Shown piece after piece: positions 54,319 to 62,644 of a stretch of 64,000 nt of DNA. The DNA comes from Tanticharoenia sakaeratensis NBRC 103193. GTDB taxonomy: Bacteria > Pseudomonadota > Alphaproteobacteria > Acetobacterales > Acetobacteraceae. The stretch covers positions 41,756-105,755 of the forward strand of contig NZ_BALE01000028.1 of assembly GCF_000963885.1 (NCBI RefSeq). The letters run 5' to 3'. The notes under the pieces are model-generated. The model ran no database searches and was not told the origin of the DNA. It was given only the letters and a program-made list of their open reading frames with translations. The translations under genes and the position numbers were made by a program. Numbering within the stretch: position 1 is the first letter of the stretch; the number at the start of each line of letters is the position of its first letter.

Positions 54319-56349
54319 ATGCTGATTTATTCGGACGTGCTGGATCGGCCCGCGCCGTCGAAGGCGGGGCGCAAAGGGCGGAAAACCGCCACATCTGCGG
54401 ATGCGTCGGTGAATCTCGAGACGGTCGCGGCAGGTGTGGACCGGGCGCGGGCGGCCCTGTCGGAGCGGCAGCGTGACGACGGCCACTGGGTGTTCGAGCT
54501 CGAGGCCGATGCGACGATCCCGGCCGAATATGTCCTGCTCGAGCACTATCTGGACCGCATCGACGACGCGCTCGAGGCCCGCATCGGCGTGTATCTGCGC
54601 CGGATTCAGGGCGTGCATGGCGGCTGGCCGCTGTATCACGGCGGCAAGTTCGATCTCTCTGCATCGGTGAAGGCTTATTTCGCGCTGAAATGCATCGGCG
54701 ACGATGTCGATGCGCCGCACATGGTCCGCGCGCGCGAGGCCATTCTGGATCATGGCGGGGCTGCGCGCTCCAACGTGTTCACGCGTTTCCAGCTCGCGCT
54801 GTTCGGCGAAGTGCCGTGGGCCGCGACGCCCGCGATGCCGGTGGAGATCGTGCTCCTGCCGCGGTCGGCGTTCTTCTCGATGTGGAACATGTCGTACTGG
54901 TCGCGTACGGTCATGACGCCGCTTCTGGTGCTGCGGGCGCTGGCGCCATGCGCCATCAATCCGCGCGGCGTCCACGTGCAGGAACTGTTCGTCAAGCCGC
55001 CGACCGAGGTGCAGGACTGGATCAAGGGGCCGTATCGCTCCGTCTGGGGACGGGTGTTCAAGCATCTCGATCAGGTGCTGCGGCCCGTCGAGGCGCGGTT
55101 CCCGCAGGCATTGCGCGATCGCGCCATCAAGGCTGCCGTGGATTTCATCGAGCCGCGCCTGAGCGAGGGTGGCCTGGGTGCGATCTATCCCGCCATGGCG
55201 AACGTCGTGATGATGTATCGCGCGCTCGGCGTGCCGGACTCGGACCCGCGCGCCGAGCAGGCGTGGCGCGGCGTGCGGGACCTGCTGGTCGAGAACGTGG
55301 GTGAAGACGGGCCGGAGACCTATTGCCAGCCCTGCGTGTCCCCGGTCTGGGATACGGGCCTTGCCGGACTTGCCATGATGGAGGCCGGCTCGGGCTCCCA
55401 TGCGAGCGCGCCGGACGACGTGCGCGAGCGGCTGCAGGGCGCGTCGGAATGGTTGCGGGACCGCCAGATCCTCGACGTGAAGGGCGACTGGGCGGTGAAC
55501 CGGCCGGATCTTCCGCCGGGCGGCTGGGCGTTCCAGTACGAGAACGACTACTATCCGGACGTGGACGATACGGCCGTGGTCGGCATGCTGCTGCATCGGC
55601 AGAGCGATCCGAAGAACGCGGAGGCCATCGAGCGGGCGCGGATCTGGATCATCGGGATGCAGAGCACCAACGGCGGCTGGGGCGCGTTCGACATCGACAA
55701 CGATCTCGATCTGCTCAACCACATTCCGTTCGCCGATCATGGTGCGCTGCTGGACCCGCCGACGGCGGACGTGTCCGCGCGTTGCGTCTCCTTCCTCGCA
55801 CAGCTCGGACATCCTGAAGATCGTCCGGTGATTGAGCGCGGACTCGCCTATCTCCGGGCCGAGCAGGAGGTCGAGGGGTGCTGGTTCGGGCGCTGGGGCA
55901 CGAACTACATCTACGGCACGTGGTCGGTGCTGTGCGCACTGAACGCCGCCGGTGTTCCGCATGACGATCCGATGGTCCGGCGCGCGGTGGCGTGGCTGGA
56001 ATCGGTGCAGCGAGCGGATGGCGGCTGGGGTGAGGATTGCGCCACCTTTGAGGGCGCGCCGCCGGGCGTCTATGACGAAAGCCTGCCGTCGCAGACCGCA
56101 TGGGCGGTGCTGGGACTCATGGCGGTCGGCCAGCGGGACAGCGAGGCCGTGAAACGCGGGATCGCGTTCCTGCTGTCGCGGCAGAAGGACGACGGTGAGT
56201 GGGACGAGCAGCCGTATAACGCAGTCGGTTTCCCGAAGGTGTTCTATCTGAAATACCACGGGTATCGGCAGTTCTTCCCGCTGATGGCACTGTCGCGGTT
56301 CCGCAACCTGCAGACGAGCAACAGCGGCGCCGTGGAATACGGGTTCTGA
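54319..56349 (+). CDS. shc: Squalene-hopene cyclase
   Basis: A 676-aa membrane-bound triterpene cyclase that folds squalene to hopene and hopanol. The catalytic acid motif is DVDDTA (Asp414-Asp417 region), and repeated QW motifs are visible (QRDDGHWVFE, QGVHGGWPLY, QSTNGGWGAFD, QRADGGWGED, QKDDGEWDEQ). The C-terminal AVGFPKVFYLKYHGYRQFFPL is typical. The basic N-terminal extension (20-25 residues) is longer than in many relatives. Hopanoids stiffen membranes against ethanol and acid. Confidence 0.97.
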   Translation: MLIYSDVLDRPAPSKAGRKGRKTATSADASVNLETVAAGVDRARAALSERQRDDGHWVFELEADATIPAEYVLLEHYLDRIDDALEARIGVYLRRIQGVHGGWPLYHGGKFDLSASVKAYFALKCIGDDVDAPHMVRAREAILDHGGAARSNVFTRFQLALFGEVPWAATPAMPVEIVLLPRSAFFSMWNMSYWSRTVMTPLLVLRALAPCAINPRGVHVQELFVKPPTEVQDWIKGPYRSVWGRVFKHLDQVLRPVEARFPQALRDRAIKAAVDFIEPRLSEGGLGAIYPAMANVVMMYRALGVPDSDPRAEQAWRGVRDLLVENVGEDGPETYCQPCVSPVWDTGLAGLAMMEAGSGSHASAPDDVRERLQGASEWLRDRQILDVKGDWAVNRPDLPPGGWAFQYENDYYPDVDDTAVVGMLLHRQSDPKNAEAIERARIWIIGMQSTNGGWGAFDIDNDLDLLNHIPFADHGALLDPPTADVSARCVSFLAQLGHPEDRPVIERGLAYLRAEQEVEGCWFGRWGTNYIYGTWSVLCALNAAGVPHDDPMVRRAVAWLESVQRADGGWGEDCATFEGAPPGVYDESLPSQTAWAVLGLMAVGQRDSEAVKRGIAFLLSRQKDDGEWDEQPYNAVGFPKVFYLKYHGYRQFFPLMALSRFRNLQTSNSGAVEYGF

Positions 56350-56465
56350 GACGGGGTTCTGGCTCGCAGCCGGAACGGGGCCGATCCCTTTCTGGTTGGA
56401 GATTTCCAGAGCCGCTCGGTCTTTGGTGGGGTGCGGGAGTGATGCCCCTGCGCTAACCTTCTTTC

Positions 56466-57086
56466 ATGACTACAGGTGTTCTCGTCGGCCTGAAGGCCGA
56501 AGCCAGGATCGTTCGCAAGCGCTGGCCGGATCTGCCCATTGCCGTCAGCGGCGCCACGCGCGAAGGGGCCGAACGGGCCCTTGGTGCCCTCCTGCATGCA
56601 GGCGTGGACGGGCTGCTCTCTTTTGGCGTCGCGGCGGGACTGAAACCGGGCGCCGGACCCGGCACGATCGTGGTGCCGTCTTTCGTGATGGTCGCGGGTG
56701 AACGTCTGCCGACCGACCCGGCCTTGTCCGCCCGTTTCGGCGCCGACCGCCCGGGCGTGCTTCATGACGGCATTCTGCACAGCGATGTTCTGGTGACCGA
56801 GGCAGTCGAAAAGGCGCGTCTTTACAAAGAGAGTGATTGCGCGGCGCTGGATATGGAAAGTGGCCTCGTTGCCGGCGCAGGGCTGCCGTTCGCCGCCTTG
56901 CGCGTCATCTGCGACGACTGCACGCGCGATCTGCCGCACGCGGCGGCCGTCGCGATCGAGGGTGGCGGCGCGTTGTCCATACGGCGGTTGCTGGGTTCGC
57001 TGCTGAGGGATCCGGGGCAGGTGCCGGCGCTGATTGCATTGGGACGGGATGCCGCGCGGGCGCGTGAGAAAATCGCCCAATTGTAA
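56466..57086 (+). CDS. hpnG: Hopanoid-associated nucleoside phosphorylase (HpnG)
   Basis: A 206-aa protein of the nucleoside phosphorylase/MTAN fold, which releases adenine from adenosylhopane to start bacteriohopanetetrol formation. It has LLSFGVAAGLKPGAGPGTIVVP, the substrate-binding ALDMESGLVAGAG with the Glu of the MES motif, and VICDDCTRDLP where the catalytic Asp lies. Placed 116 bp after shc, matching hopanoid clusters elsewhere. HpnH, the enzyme that makes adenosylhopane, is not in the window. Confidence 0.9.
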   Translation: MTTGVLVGLKAEARIVRKRWPDLPIAVSGATREGAERALGALLHAGVDGLLSFGVAAGLKPGAGPGTIVVPSFVMVAGERLPTDPALSARFGADRPGVLHDGILHSDVLVTEAVEKARLYKESDCAALDMESGLVAGAGLPFAALRVICDDCTRDLPHAAAVAIEGGGALSIRRLLGSLLRDPGQVPALIALGRDAARAREKIAQL

Positions 57087-57955
57087 TACGGCCGCGTCAC
57101 AGGCCTGCTTCTGGTCCCGAGAAGAAATCGGCGGGCGGCGACAGGTCAATATGACAGGGGAAGGATCGGGGGAGCCAATCTTCCGGTCATGAAGCATCGG
57201 ATGCAGACTTCGTATCGCTGACCCATGTCCGCCTTTATTGCCGATAATCTGCACATCCCTGGCCTTGATGCGGCTGCCCGGTTCTCTGCCGTATTTCGTT
57301 CGGACCGATCGATATGTTCGATGACACGATCAGCGCTGCGAAGTGGAAAGACATGCGCGTTCCGGGTCTGCCGGGCGGACTGATCCGGGAAAATACGGCG
57401 ATATACTACTGCCTGCTGAACGAAGGGATCCGCACACGACAGTGTTTCCCGGATGCTCAATGAAAAACCGGCAGATTTCGCCGAGCCCTGATCGCCCCCC
57501 TTGCTTTATTGTTGTATCCGGAATCCTGCTGTCCGCTTTACGGAAATTCTCGTTGTGCTCTGCCTTCGCGACCGGCGAGCGCCTGCCATGATGCATGAGA
57601 CCGATTATCGGTCTGAACCGCGCAGGCTTGTCTGTTCGATCTGTATCACGTGCCATCCCTGCTTACGCATCCTCACGCTTCGTATGTCAGGTGAACGGAA
57701 GGATCGTGCTGCCATCAAAGGAGATGAAGAGCGAAGCTAGAGACGCAGGGCTTAGACAGCCTGCTTCCAGACCTGTCGCAAACGATAGCCCGGTTCTGGC
57801 ACGGTTTCGGTAAAGCCGCCCAGCGATGCATGCATGGCACTTCACGATCCTGGCCATCCGATCTCCGCCGCATTTCGATGGCTGGATGACAGACCGGACG
57901 CGGAATAAAATAAACGTGACCGTTCTGCCGCCCGGATCGGCCTATATAAAAAGAC
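57087..57955. other. Gene-poor stretch of about 870 bp
   Basis: Lower-quality frames only. Two plus-strand pieces, 57225-57380 (MSAFIADNLHIPGLDAAARF) and 57314-57463 in another frame (KWKDMRVPGLPGGLIREN), look mildly protein-like and could be one frameshifted gene; neither has a ribosome site. The end is AT-richer, with TATATA at 57943-57948 near the channel gene start. Confidence 0.4.
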
Positions 57956-59113
57956 ATGAAAGCCCGCTCCCAGTTTCGTATGGCGGGCGCAAGGTCATGG
58001 GCAGAGACAATCATGGAAGCGAGAAAGATACCGTCGGGGGAAGATAAACGAAGTCCTGAAGCCAGGCATCATTTTCATTTTCCTCATGCACATCTTCCTC
58101 ACTTCCATCTTCCGCATGTGCGAATACCGCATATTCACTGGCCGCATTTTCATATTCACTTCCATGATCGGCCGCTCGCGGGCGAGCCTCATCCGGACCG
58201 GCCGTTTCACTGGAGGCTCTATGCCTGTGAGGCCGTGTCGACAGCGGTGCTCATGATCATTGGCCTGGCGTGCGTCATTCTGCTGACGGCGCCGAGAACC
58301 TTTCTGGCGAGTCATCTCGCGTTCCATCCTGTTCTGCAGACCGCTTTATGCGGACTGTGTTTCGGCCTGGCGGGCACGGCGGCCGCCATGACCCCGTTCG
58401 GCAAGGTGAGCGGCGCGCATCTCAATCCGTCCGTGACCCTGGCCTTCATGCTGTCCAGGAAAATCGTGTGGATCGATGCGGCGGGCTATGCCATCGCCCA
58501 GGTCCTTGGTGCGTTGTCCGGCACGCTCATCGTCTATGGACTCGGAGCGCTGTTTGCGCCCTGGCGTGTGATGGCGGCCGCCGTCCATTATGGGGCGACG
58601 GTTCCGGATACGGATATTTCGGTTCTGTATGCGCTTTTGTCGGAAATCGGCGTGACGGGGCTTCTGATTGTCGTATTGTACTGGCTTGCGGCGCATCCGC
58701 GCTTCAAGGCCATCACGCCGTGGATCGGCGGCATTTTCTTCTTTCTCATGAACCCGCTGACGGCGTGGCTTTCCGGAAATAGTGCCAATTTCGCTCGCAG
58801 TCTGGGTCCGGCACTGTTTGCGGGCAACTGGACCAATCTCTGGATCTATCTTCTGGGCCCGTTTGCAGGATCTGCCCTCGCGGTTCTCGCGATCCAGAGC
58901 GACATTTTCGGAAAGCTTCATCTTCTGGAAGCGCGGCTGGTGAATTTCGGTCATCATGGACGGGTGCCCCACATGGACGATCCGCATTTCAAGCATGCGG
59001 CACCCGAGCATTACGAAGCCTATACCGCACACCTGAAGACCGTAATGGCGGCGCGCGCACAATCTGATGAATCCGAAACACCCTCTGCCGGGGTTGAGAC
59101 ATCTCCAATCTGA
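57956..59113 (+). CDS. Aquaporin-family (MIP) channel with histidine-rich N-terminal repeat
   Basis: A 385-aa protein, much longer than the usual 230-270-aa aquaporin. Residues 38-71 contain 14 histidines in a roughly five-residue repeat of the form hydrophobic-P-H-x-H, such as LPHFH, IPHIH and WPHFH. The channel core (about 85-320) has six membrane helices. The first pore motif is SGAHLNPSVT (NPS), and the second is GNSANFARSLGP, where the family usually reads NPAR, so one Asn-Pro-Ala box is Asn-Phe-Ala. A soluble tail of about 60 residues is His-containing at its start. The start could instead be at 57980 or 58013, both in frame; the repeat is included either way. Confidence 0.85.
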   Translation: MKARSQFRMAGARSWAETIMEARKIPSGEDKRSPEARHHFHFPHAHLPHFHLPHVRIPHIHWPHFHIHFHDRPLAGEPHPDRPFHWRLYACEAVSTAVLMIIGLACVILLTAPRTFLASHLAFHPVLQTALCGLCFGLAGTAAAMTPFGKVSGAHLNPSVTLAFMLSRKIVWIDAAGYAIAQVLGALSGTLIVYGLGALFAPWRVMAAAVHYGATVPDTDISVLYALLSEIGVTGLLIVVLYWLAAHPRFKAITPWIGGIFFFLMNPLTAWLSGNSANFARSLGPALFAGNWTNLWIYLLGPFAGSALAVLAIQSDIFGKLHLLEARLVNFGHHGRVPHMDDPHFKHAAPEHYEAYTAHLKTVMAARAQSDESETPSAGVETSPI

Positions 59114-59356
59114 TGGCGAAAGAACTCTGGATGTCAGGTAATTTCCTTTCACATCTGGAGCCTTCGGTCGCGCTGCTTCCTGCCAAGCGAGATCGTTTTC
59201 AAAAATTCTTTCGCGTCTCCCCAATCGTCGGAACGGTCTGTCAGGAGGCCATGATCCGATCACATTGCAGGATATCGGCAGCGCGAGGTTCTTCGTCGGT
59301 GCAAGTCGCTTCGGCTTCGCCGCGAACGAGCGCTTGCAGATCCGATCCGGAGGCCT

Positions 59357-60280
59357 TTATGCCGCTGCTTCAGGACGGCCGTACTGTCTTGGTGAGCAGC
59401 CCATTGTCCGTTTGAATGCCGTGCTGAAGGCGCTTTCGGATTCGTAGCCAAGCGACAGCGCGACTGTCCCGACCGGCAGGGTTCGGAGCCGGCTGGTGGC
59501 CAGCAGCATGCGCCAGTTGGTTAGATAGGTCATGGGCGTGGTACCGACGGTCTGTCTGAAACGCTGGGCGAAGGTGGTGCGGGACATGTTGGCAATTGCG
59601 GCAAGGCTGGCGACGGTCCAGTTGCGGGCCGGTATCTCATGCATGGCGGCAATCGTCGCACCGATCTGCCTGTCGGCGAGCGCGAACAGCCAGCCGGTAC
59701 GGTTCGGCGCATCCTGCGCCAGATGCAGCCGCAGGGCCTGGATTAGCATCATATCGGCAAGGTGCTGGATGACGAGCGCGCTGCCGGGCTGAGGGGCCGT
59801 GACCTCCTGACGCATCCGGTCGAGTGACCAGCGCAGGGCGGCACGGTCCGCGTCATCACGCAGATGCACGATGGGTGGCAGGATATCCAGAAGCGTGCGG
59901 GCGTGCGCCGCAGTGAGGCGGAAATGGCCGCCGATCAATGCGAAATCGCCGCCGCCGTTGATCGCGTTCATGCGGCCGTGTCGTTCCTCCGTCTGCCCGG
60001 CGGGCGAAAGATAGCTTCGATAGTCGACGGGGGTCAGCGAGACGTCGCTGCAGAGCGTGAAGTCGCGGCCGCGCGGCAGGAGAAAGCAGTCTCCGGCATG
60101 AAGCCGCGCGGGCTCAGGCACGCCGTCCACAACAAGCCAGGCGCTGCCGGAAAGGATGGCGTAGCATTTGATGCCGCTTGGCGCAGGAAAGAGCACGGAC
60201 CAGTCGCCGCCGGCGCTGAATCCGCCGACGATTGTGCTTTCAGGCTTCAGCAGCGCGAGAATGTCGGAAAGTGGATCCAT
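59357..60280 (-). CDS. AraC-family regulator with cupin sensor domain
   Basis: A 307-aa regulator of the cupin_6 type. N-terminal domain: WSVLFPAPSGIKCYAILSGSAWLVVDGVPEPARLHAGDCFLLPRG. DNA-binding half: WTVASLAAIANMSRTTFAQRFRQTVG and VALSLGYESESAFSTAFKRTMGCSPRQY. It is divergent from an epimerase-like gene that it probably controls through the inverted repeat at 60284-60335. The 243 bp between its end and the channel gene contain no gene. Confidence 0.92.
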   Translation of the reverse strand: MDPLSDILALLKPESTIVGGFSAGGDWSVLFPAPSGIKCYAILSGSAWLVVDGVPEPARLHAGDCFLLPRGRDFTLCSDVSLTPVDYRSYLSPAGQTEERHGRMNAINGGGDFALIGGHFRLTAAHARTLLDILPPIVHLRDDADRAALRWSLDRMRQEVTAPQPGSALVIQHLADMMLIQALRLHLAQDAPNRTGWLFALADRQIGATIAAMHEIPARNWTVASLAAIANMSRTTFAQRFRQTVGTTPMTYLTNWRMLLATSRLRTLPVGTVALSLGYESESAFSTAFKRTMGCSPRQYGRPEAAA

Positions 60281-60283
60281 GAG

Positions 60284-60335
60284 TTCCGGACGATTGCGAA
60301 GCTAATGCGGATGATAGCGCATGGATCGTCCGGAA
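60284..60335. promoter_or_regulatory. 11-bp inverted repeat between divergent AraC and epimerase genes
   Basis: TTCCGGACGAT (60284-60294) and ATCGTCCGGAA (60325-60335) are exact reverse complements, with centres 41 bp apart, close to four helical turns. The left arm starts 4 bp from the AraC start codon. This is a likely operator for the AraC-family protein; no binding is shown. Confidence 0.6.
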
Positions 60336-60384
60336 GATATCGCCGATTGTCACGCCCATCATGCAAGGATCGGGAGTGCGGACA

Positions 60385-61266
60385 ATGCGTATTCTGGTAA
60401 CGGGGGCGACGGGATTCGTCGGATCGGCGGTGGTCAGCGAACTGCTGGCCGCGAGACATGACGTCGTCGGTATGGCGCGTTCGGATGCAGGCGCGCGAGC
60501 CCTGCAGGATGCGGGTGCGCAGGTTCTGCGGTGTGAACTGACCGATCTTGAGGGCCTGCGGCGCGGGGCGGATGCGTCGGACGGCGTGATTCACACGGCC
60601 TTCATTCATGATTTCGCGAATTTTGCCCAAAGCTGCGCGATCGATCGCGCGGCCATCGAGGCCATGGGCGCGGCTCTGGCGGGTTCGGCGCGGCCACTTG
60701 TGGTGTCGTCGGGGACGGGGCTTCTCGCGCCGGGCGGCATTGCGACCGAGGAAACGGTCAAACCCGAAGGATCTCCGATACCGCGCATGTCCGAGGAAGC
60801 AGCACTGGAGGCCGACGGGGTGCGCGGTGTGGTCGTCCGGTTGCCGCCATCGGTGCATGGCGCGGGAGACCATGGATTCGTGCCGATCCTGATCCGGATT
60901 GCGCGGGAAAAAGGATTTGCCGCTTACATCGGGGAAGGTGGCAACCACTGGCCCGCCGTGCATCGTACGGACGCGGCGCAGGTCTATCGGCGGGCGCTGG
61001 AGCGTGGTGTCGGCGGTATGCGGTATCATGCCACGGCGGAAGAAGGCGTGCCGTTCCGCGACATTGCGACAGCTATCGGACGAGGCCTGAATGTTCCGGT
61101 GCGGGCCATCTCGCCGGAGGAAGCATCCGATTATTTCGGATGGTTTGCACTGTTTGCCGGGATCGACAACAGGGCATCAAGCGCGTGGACGCGGGAAGTG
61201 CTGGAATGGACGCCGAGCGGGCCGGGTCTGATCGCGGATATCGATCATGCGGGATATTTCGGGTGA
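60385..61266 (+). CDS. NAD(P)-dependent epimerase/SDR family protein
   Basis: A 293-aa extended SDR of the atypical NAD-epimerase type. It opens MRILVTGATGFVGSAVVSELL; the MARSDAGARAL segment after strand 2 suggests NADP(H). The active-site region is VSSGTGLLAPGG and later RMSEEAALEADGV, where the usual YxxxK is replaced by MSEEAAL, so classical catalysis is doubtful. Divergent from the AraC gene. The frame runs 8 codons further upstream to 60361; I use the ATG at 60385, preceded by GGGAGTG. Function unknown. Confidence 0.85.
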   Translation: MRILVTGATGFVGSAVVSELLAARHDVVGMARSDAGARALQDAGAQVLRCELTDLEGLRRGADASDGVIHTAFIHDFANFAQSCAIDRAAIEAMGAALAGSARPLVVSSGTGLLAPGGIATEETVKPEGSPIPRMSEEAALEADGVRGVVVRLPPSVHGAGDHGFVPILIRIAREKGFAAYIGEGGNHWPAVHRTDAAQVYRRALERGVGGMRYHATAEEGVPFRDIATAIGRGLNVPVRAISPEEASDYFGWFALFAGIDNRASSAWTREVLEWTPSGPGLIADIDHAGYFG

Positions 61267-61316
61267 CGCGTGTCTGTCTTCTTGTCTGACGAAGAGGGGA
61301 AACAGGTTTTCTCTCT

Positions 61317-61350
61317 CGGCTGGTATGAGCCGTGCGGCTCATACCAGCCG
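61317..61350. terminator. Bidirectional hairpin between convergent genes
   Basis: Arms 61317-61331 and 61336-61350 pair perfectly over 15 bp with a 4-base loop. It lies 50 bp past the epimerase stop and 47 bp past the gluconolactonase stop on the other strand. No T run follows on either strand. Confidence 0.65.
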
Positions 61351-61396
61351 GGGGAAATTGGTGACTTCTGGATATCCGCTCAGGAAGAAGGGGACT

Positions 61397-62644
61397 TCAG
61401 GAAAATCCTGCGCCCTGCGTAGATGTCGTCAGCGAGAACAGGCTTGTTCCGCAGCACGCGAACAGGGTGTCACGTTTTTCGCCGCCGAAGGTGAGGTTGG
61501 AACAGCCGACCGGCAGGCGCAGGCGGCCAATCATCCTGCCTGCGGGATTGTAGATAAACACGCCGCACAGACCCAAGGGGCCGGATGCGCCGCACCAGAG
61601 ATTGCCGAACACGTCCGCGCGCATGCCGTCCGGGATCAGGCTCTGCCCGTCGAGCGTGAAGTCGGTGAATATCCGCCCGTTTGCCGGGCGGCCCGAACTC
61701 ATGTCGAAGGCGCGGATCTTGCGGTCGCCCGCAGGGCCCTGCTGCCCGGGCGCCTTGCCGGACGAGATGACGTAAAGCGTTTTCGCATCCGGTGAAAAAC
61801 ACAAACCATTCGGGCCCGGGGCCTGATCCTGCGACAGAACGGCCTCGATTGTCCCGCTCCGGGGATCCCAGCGGAACGTATGATCGGCCTGACGCTGCAG
61901 GCCACCATGCTCGCTGGTGACCTCATTGCCGATGAACGGGCGCAGCGCCTTGCGCGGATTGGCGGGACCATCGGCATCGGGATGGCCTTCGGCCGTTGTG
62001 TCGCCATAGGCCGGGTCGGTGAACCAGATGGCGCCGTCAGGGCTCGCCACGACGTCGTTGGGCGAATTCAGATGCCGCCCCTGATAGCTGTCAGCCAGCA
62101 CGCGGCAGGAGCCGTCATGTTCCCAGCGAATGACGCGCCGTAGCCCATGTTCGCAGGTGACGAGGCGGCCTTCGGTGTCGAAGGTGTTGCCGTTGGCGTT
62201 GAAGCTTTCCTTCCGGAAAATGCTGACGATCCCGGTGTCTGGGCCACGTGCGGGGTCGGCATTCGGCGCGTCGTCGAAAATATAGCGATATTGCTGGCTG
62301 CGGACTGTGTCGCTCAGCAGCAGGAAGCGTCCTTCGGTCGACCATGCCGGCCCTTCGAGCCAGCCTCCGCCGCGCCAGACGAGCTCGAGATTCGCATTCG
62401 GGAACAGGAGATCCTTGAACGACGGATCCAGCACGATGATGTCGGGATCCGGAATGGCGGATGGGGGCGCCATCGGTCCCCATTGCCGTGCCGGTGTCGA
62501 CACGACACTGGGGGGTGCGGGAAGGGCCGCGCGAGCGGCCCAGGCAGGTGTGAGTGCTGCAGCGCCGAGGCTTGCAAGAGCCGTGCGGCGGGAAAGGGAA
62601 CGGTCCGCCTTCAGGTCGGAAGAGACGCGTGTCGAACGCCTCAT
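61397..62644 (-). CDS. Tat-exported gluconolactonase/SMP-30 family protein
   Basis: A 415-aa six-bladed propeller lactonase. A twin-arginine signal (SLSRRTALASLG at 17-28, AWAARA cleavage near 39) sends it to the periplasm. Family motifs are LEGPAWSTEGRFLLLSD with the first metal Glu, RHLNSPNDVVASPDGAIWFTDPAYG with Asn ligands, and PGPNGLCFSPDAKTLYV with the Asn/Asp catalytic site. It would open glucono-1,5-lactone or related aldonolactones made by periplasmic sugar oxidation. The start overlaps the aldo/keto reductase stop as ATGA, so the two are coupled. Confidence 0.9.
   Translation of the reverse strand: MRRSTRVSSDLKADRSLSRRTALASLGAAALTPAWAARAALPAPPSVVSTPARQWGPMAPPSAIPDPDIIVLDPSFKDLLFPNANLELVWRGGGWLEGPAWSTEGRFLLLSDTVRSQQYRYIFDDAPNADPARGPDTGIVSIFRKESFNANGNTFDTEGRLVTCEHGLRRVIRWEHDGSCRVLADSYQGRHLNSPNDVVASPDGAIWFTDPAYGDTTAEGHPDADGPANPRKALRPFIGNEVTSEHGGLQRQADHTFRWDPRSGTIEAVLSQDQAPGPNGLCFSPDAKTLYVISSGKAPGQQGPAGDRKIRAFDMSSGRPANGRIFTDFTLDGQSLIPDGMRADVFGNLWCGASGPLGLCGVFIYNPAGRMIGRLRLPVGCSNLTFGGEKRDTLFACCGTSLFSLTTSTQGAGFS

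Noticed and set aside
53944..56259. 771-codon minus-strand frame opposite hpnE and shc
   Set aside because: Squalene-hopene cyclase on the plus strand is unambiguous; the antisense product is Arg/His-rich without motifs.
57225..57463. Small gene between hpnG and the aquaporin-like gene
   Set aside because: Two short frames look mildly protein-like but neither has a ribosome site and they do not share a frame; kept only as a note.
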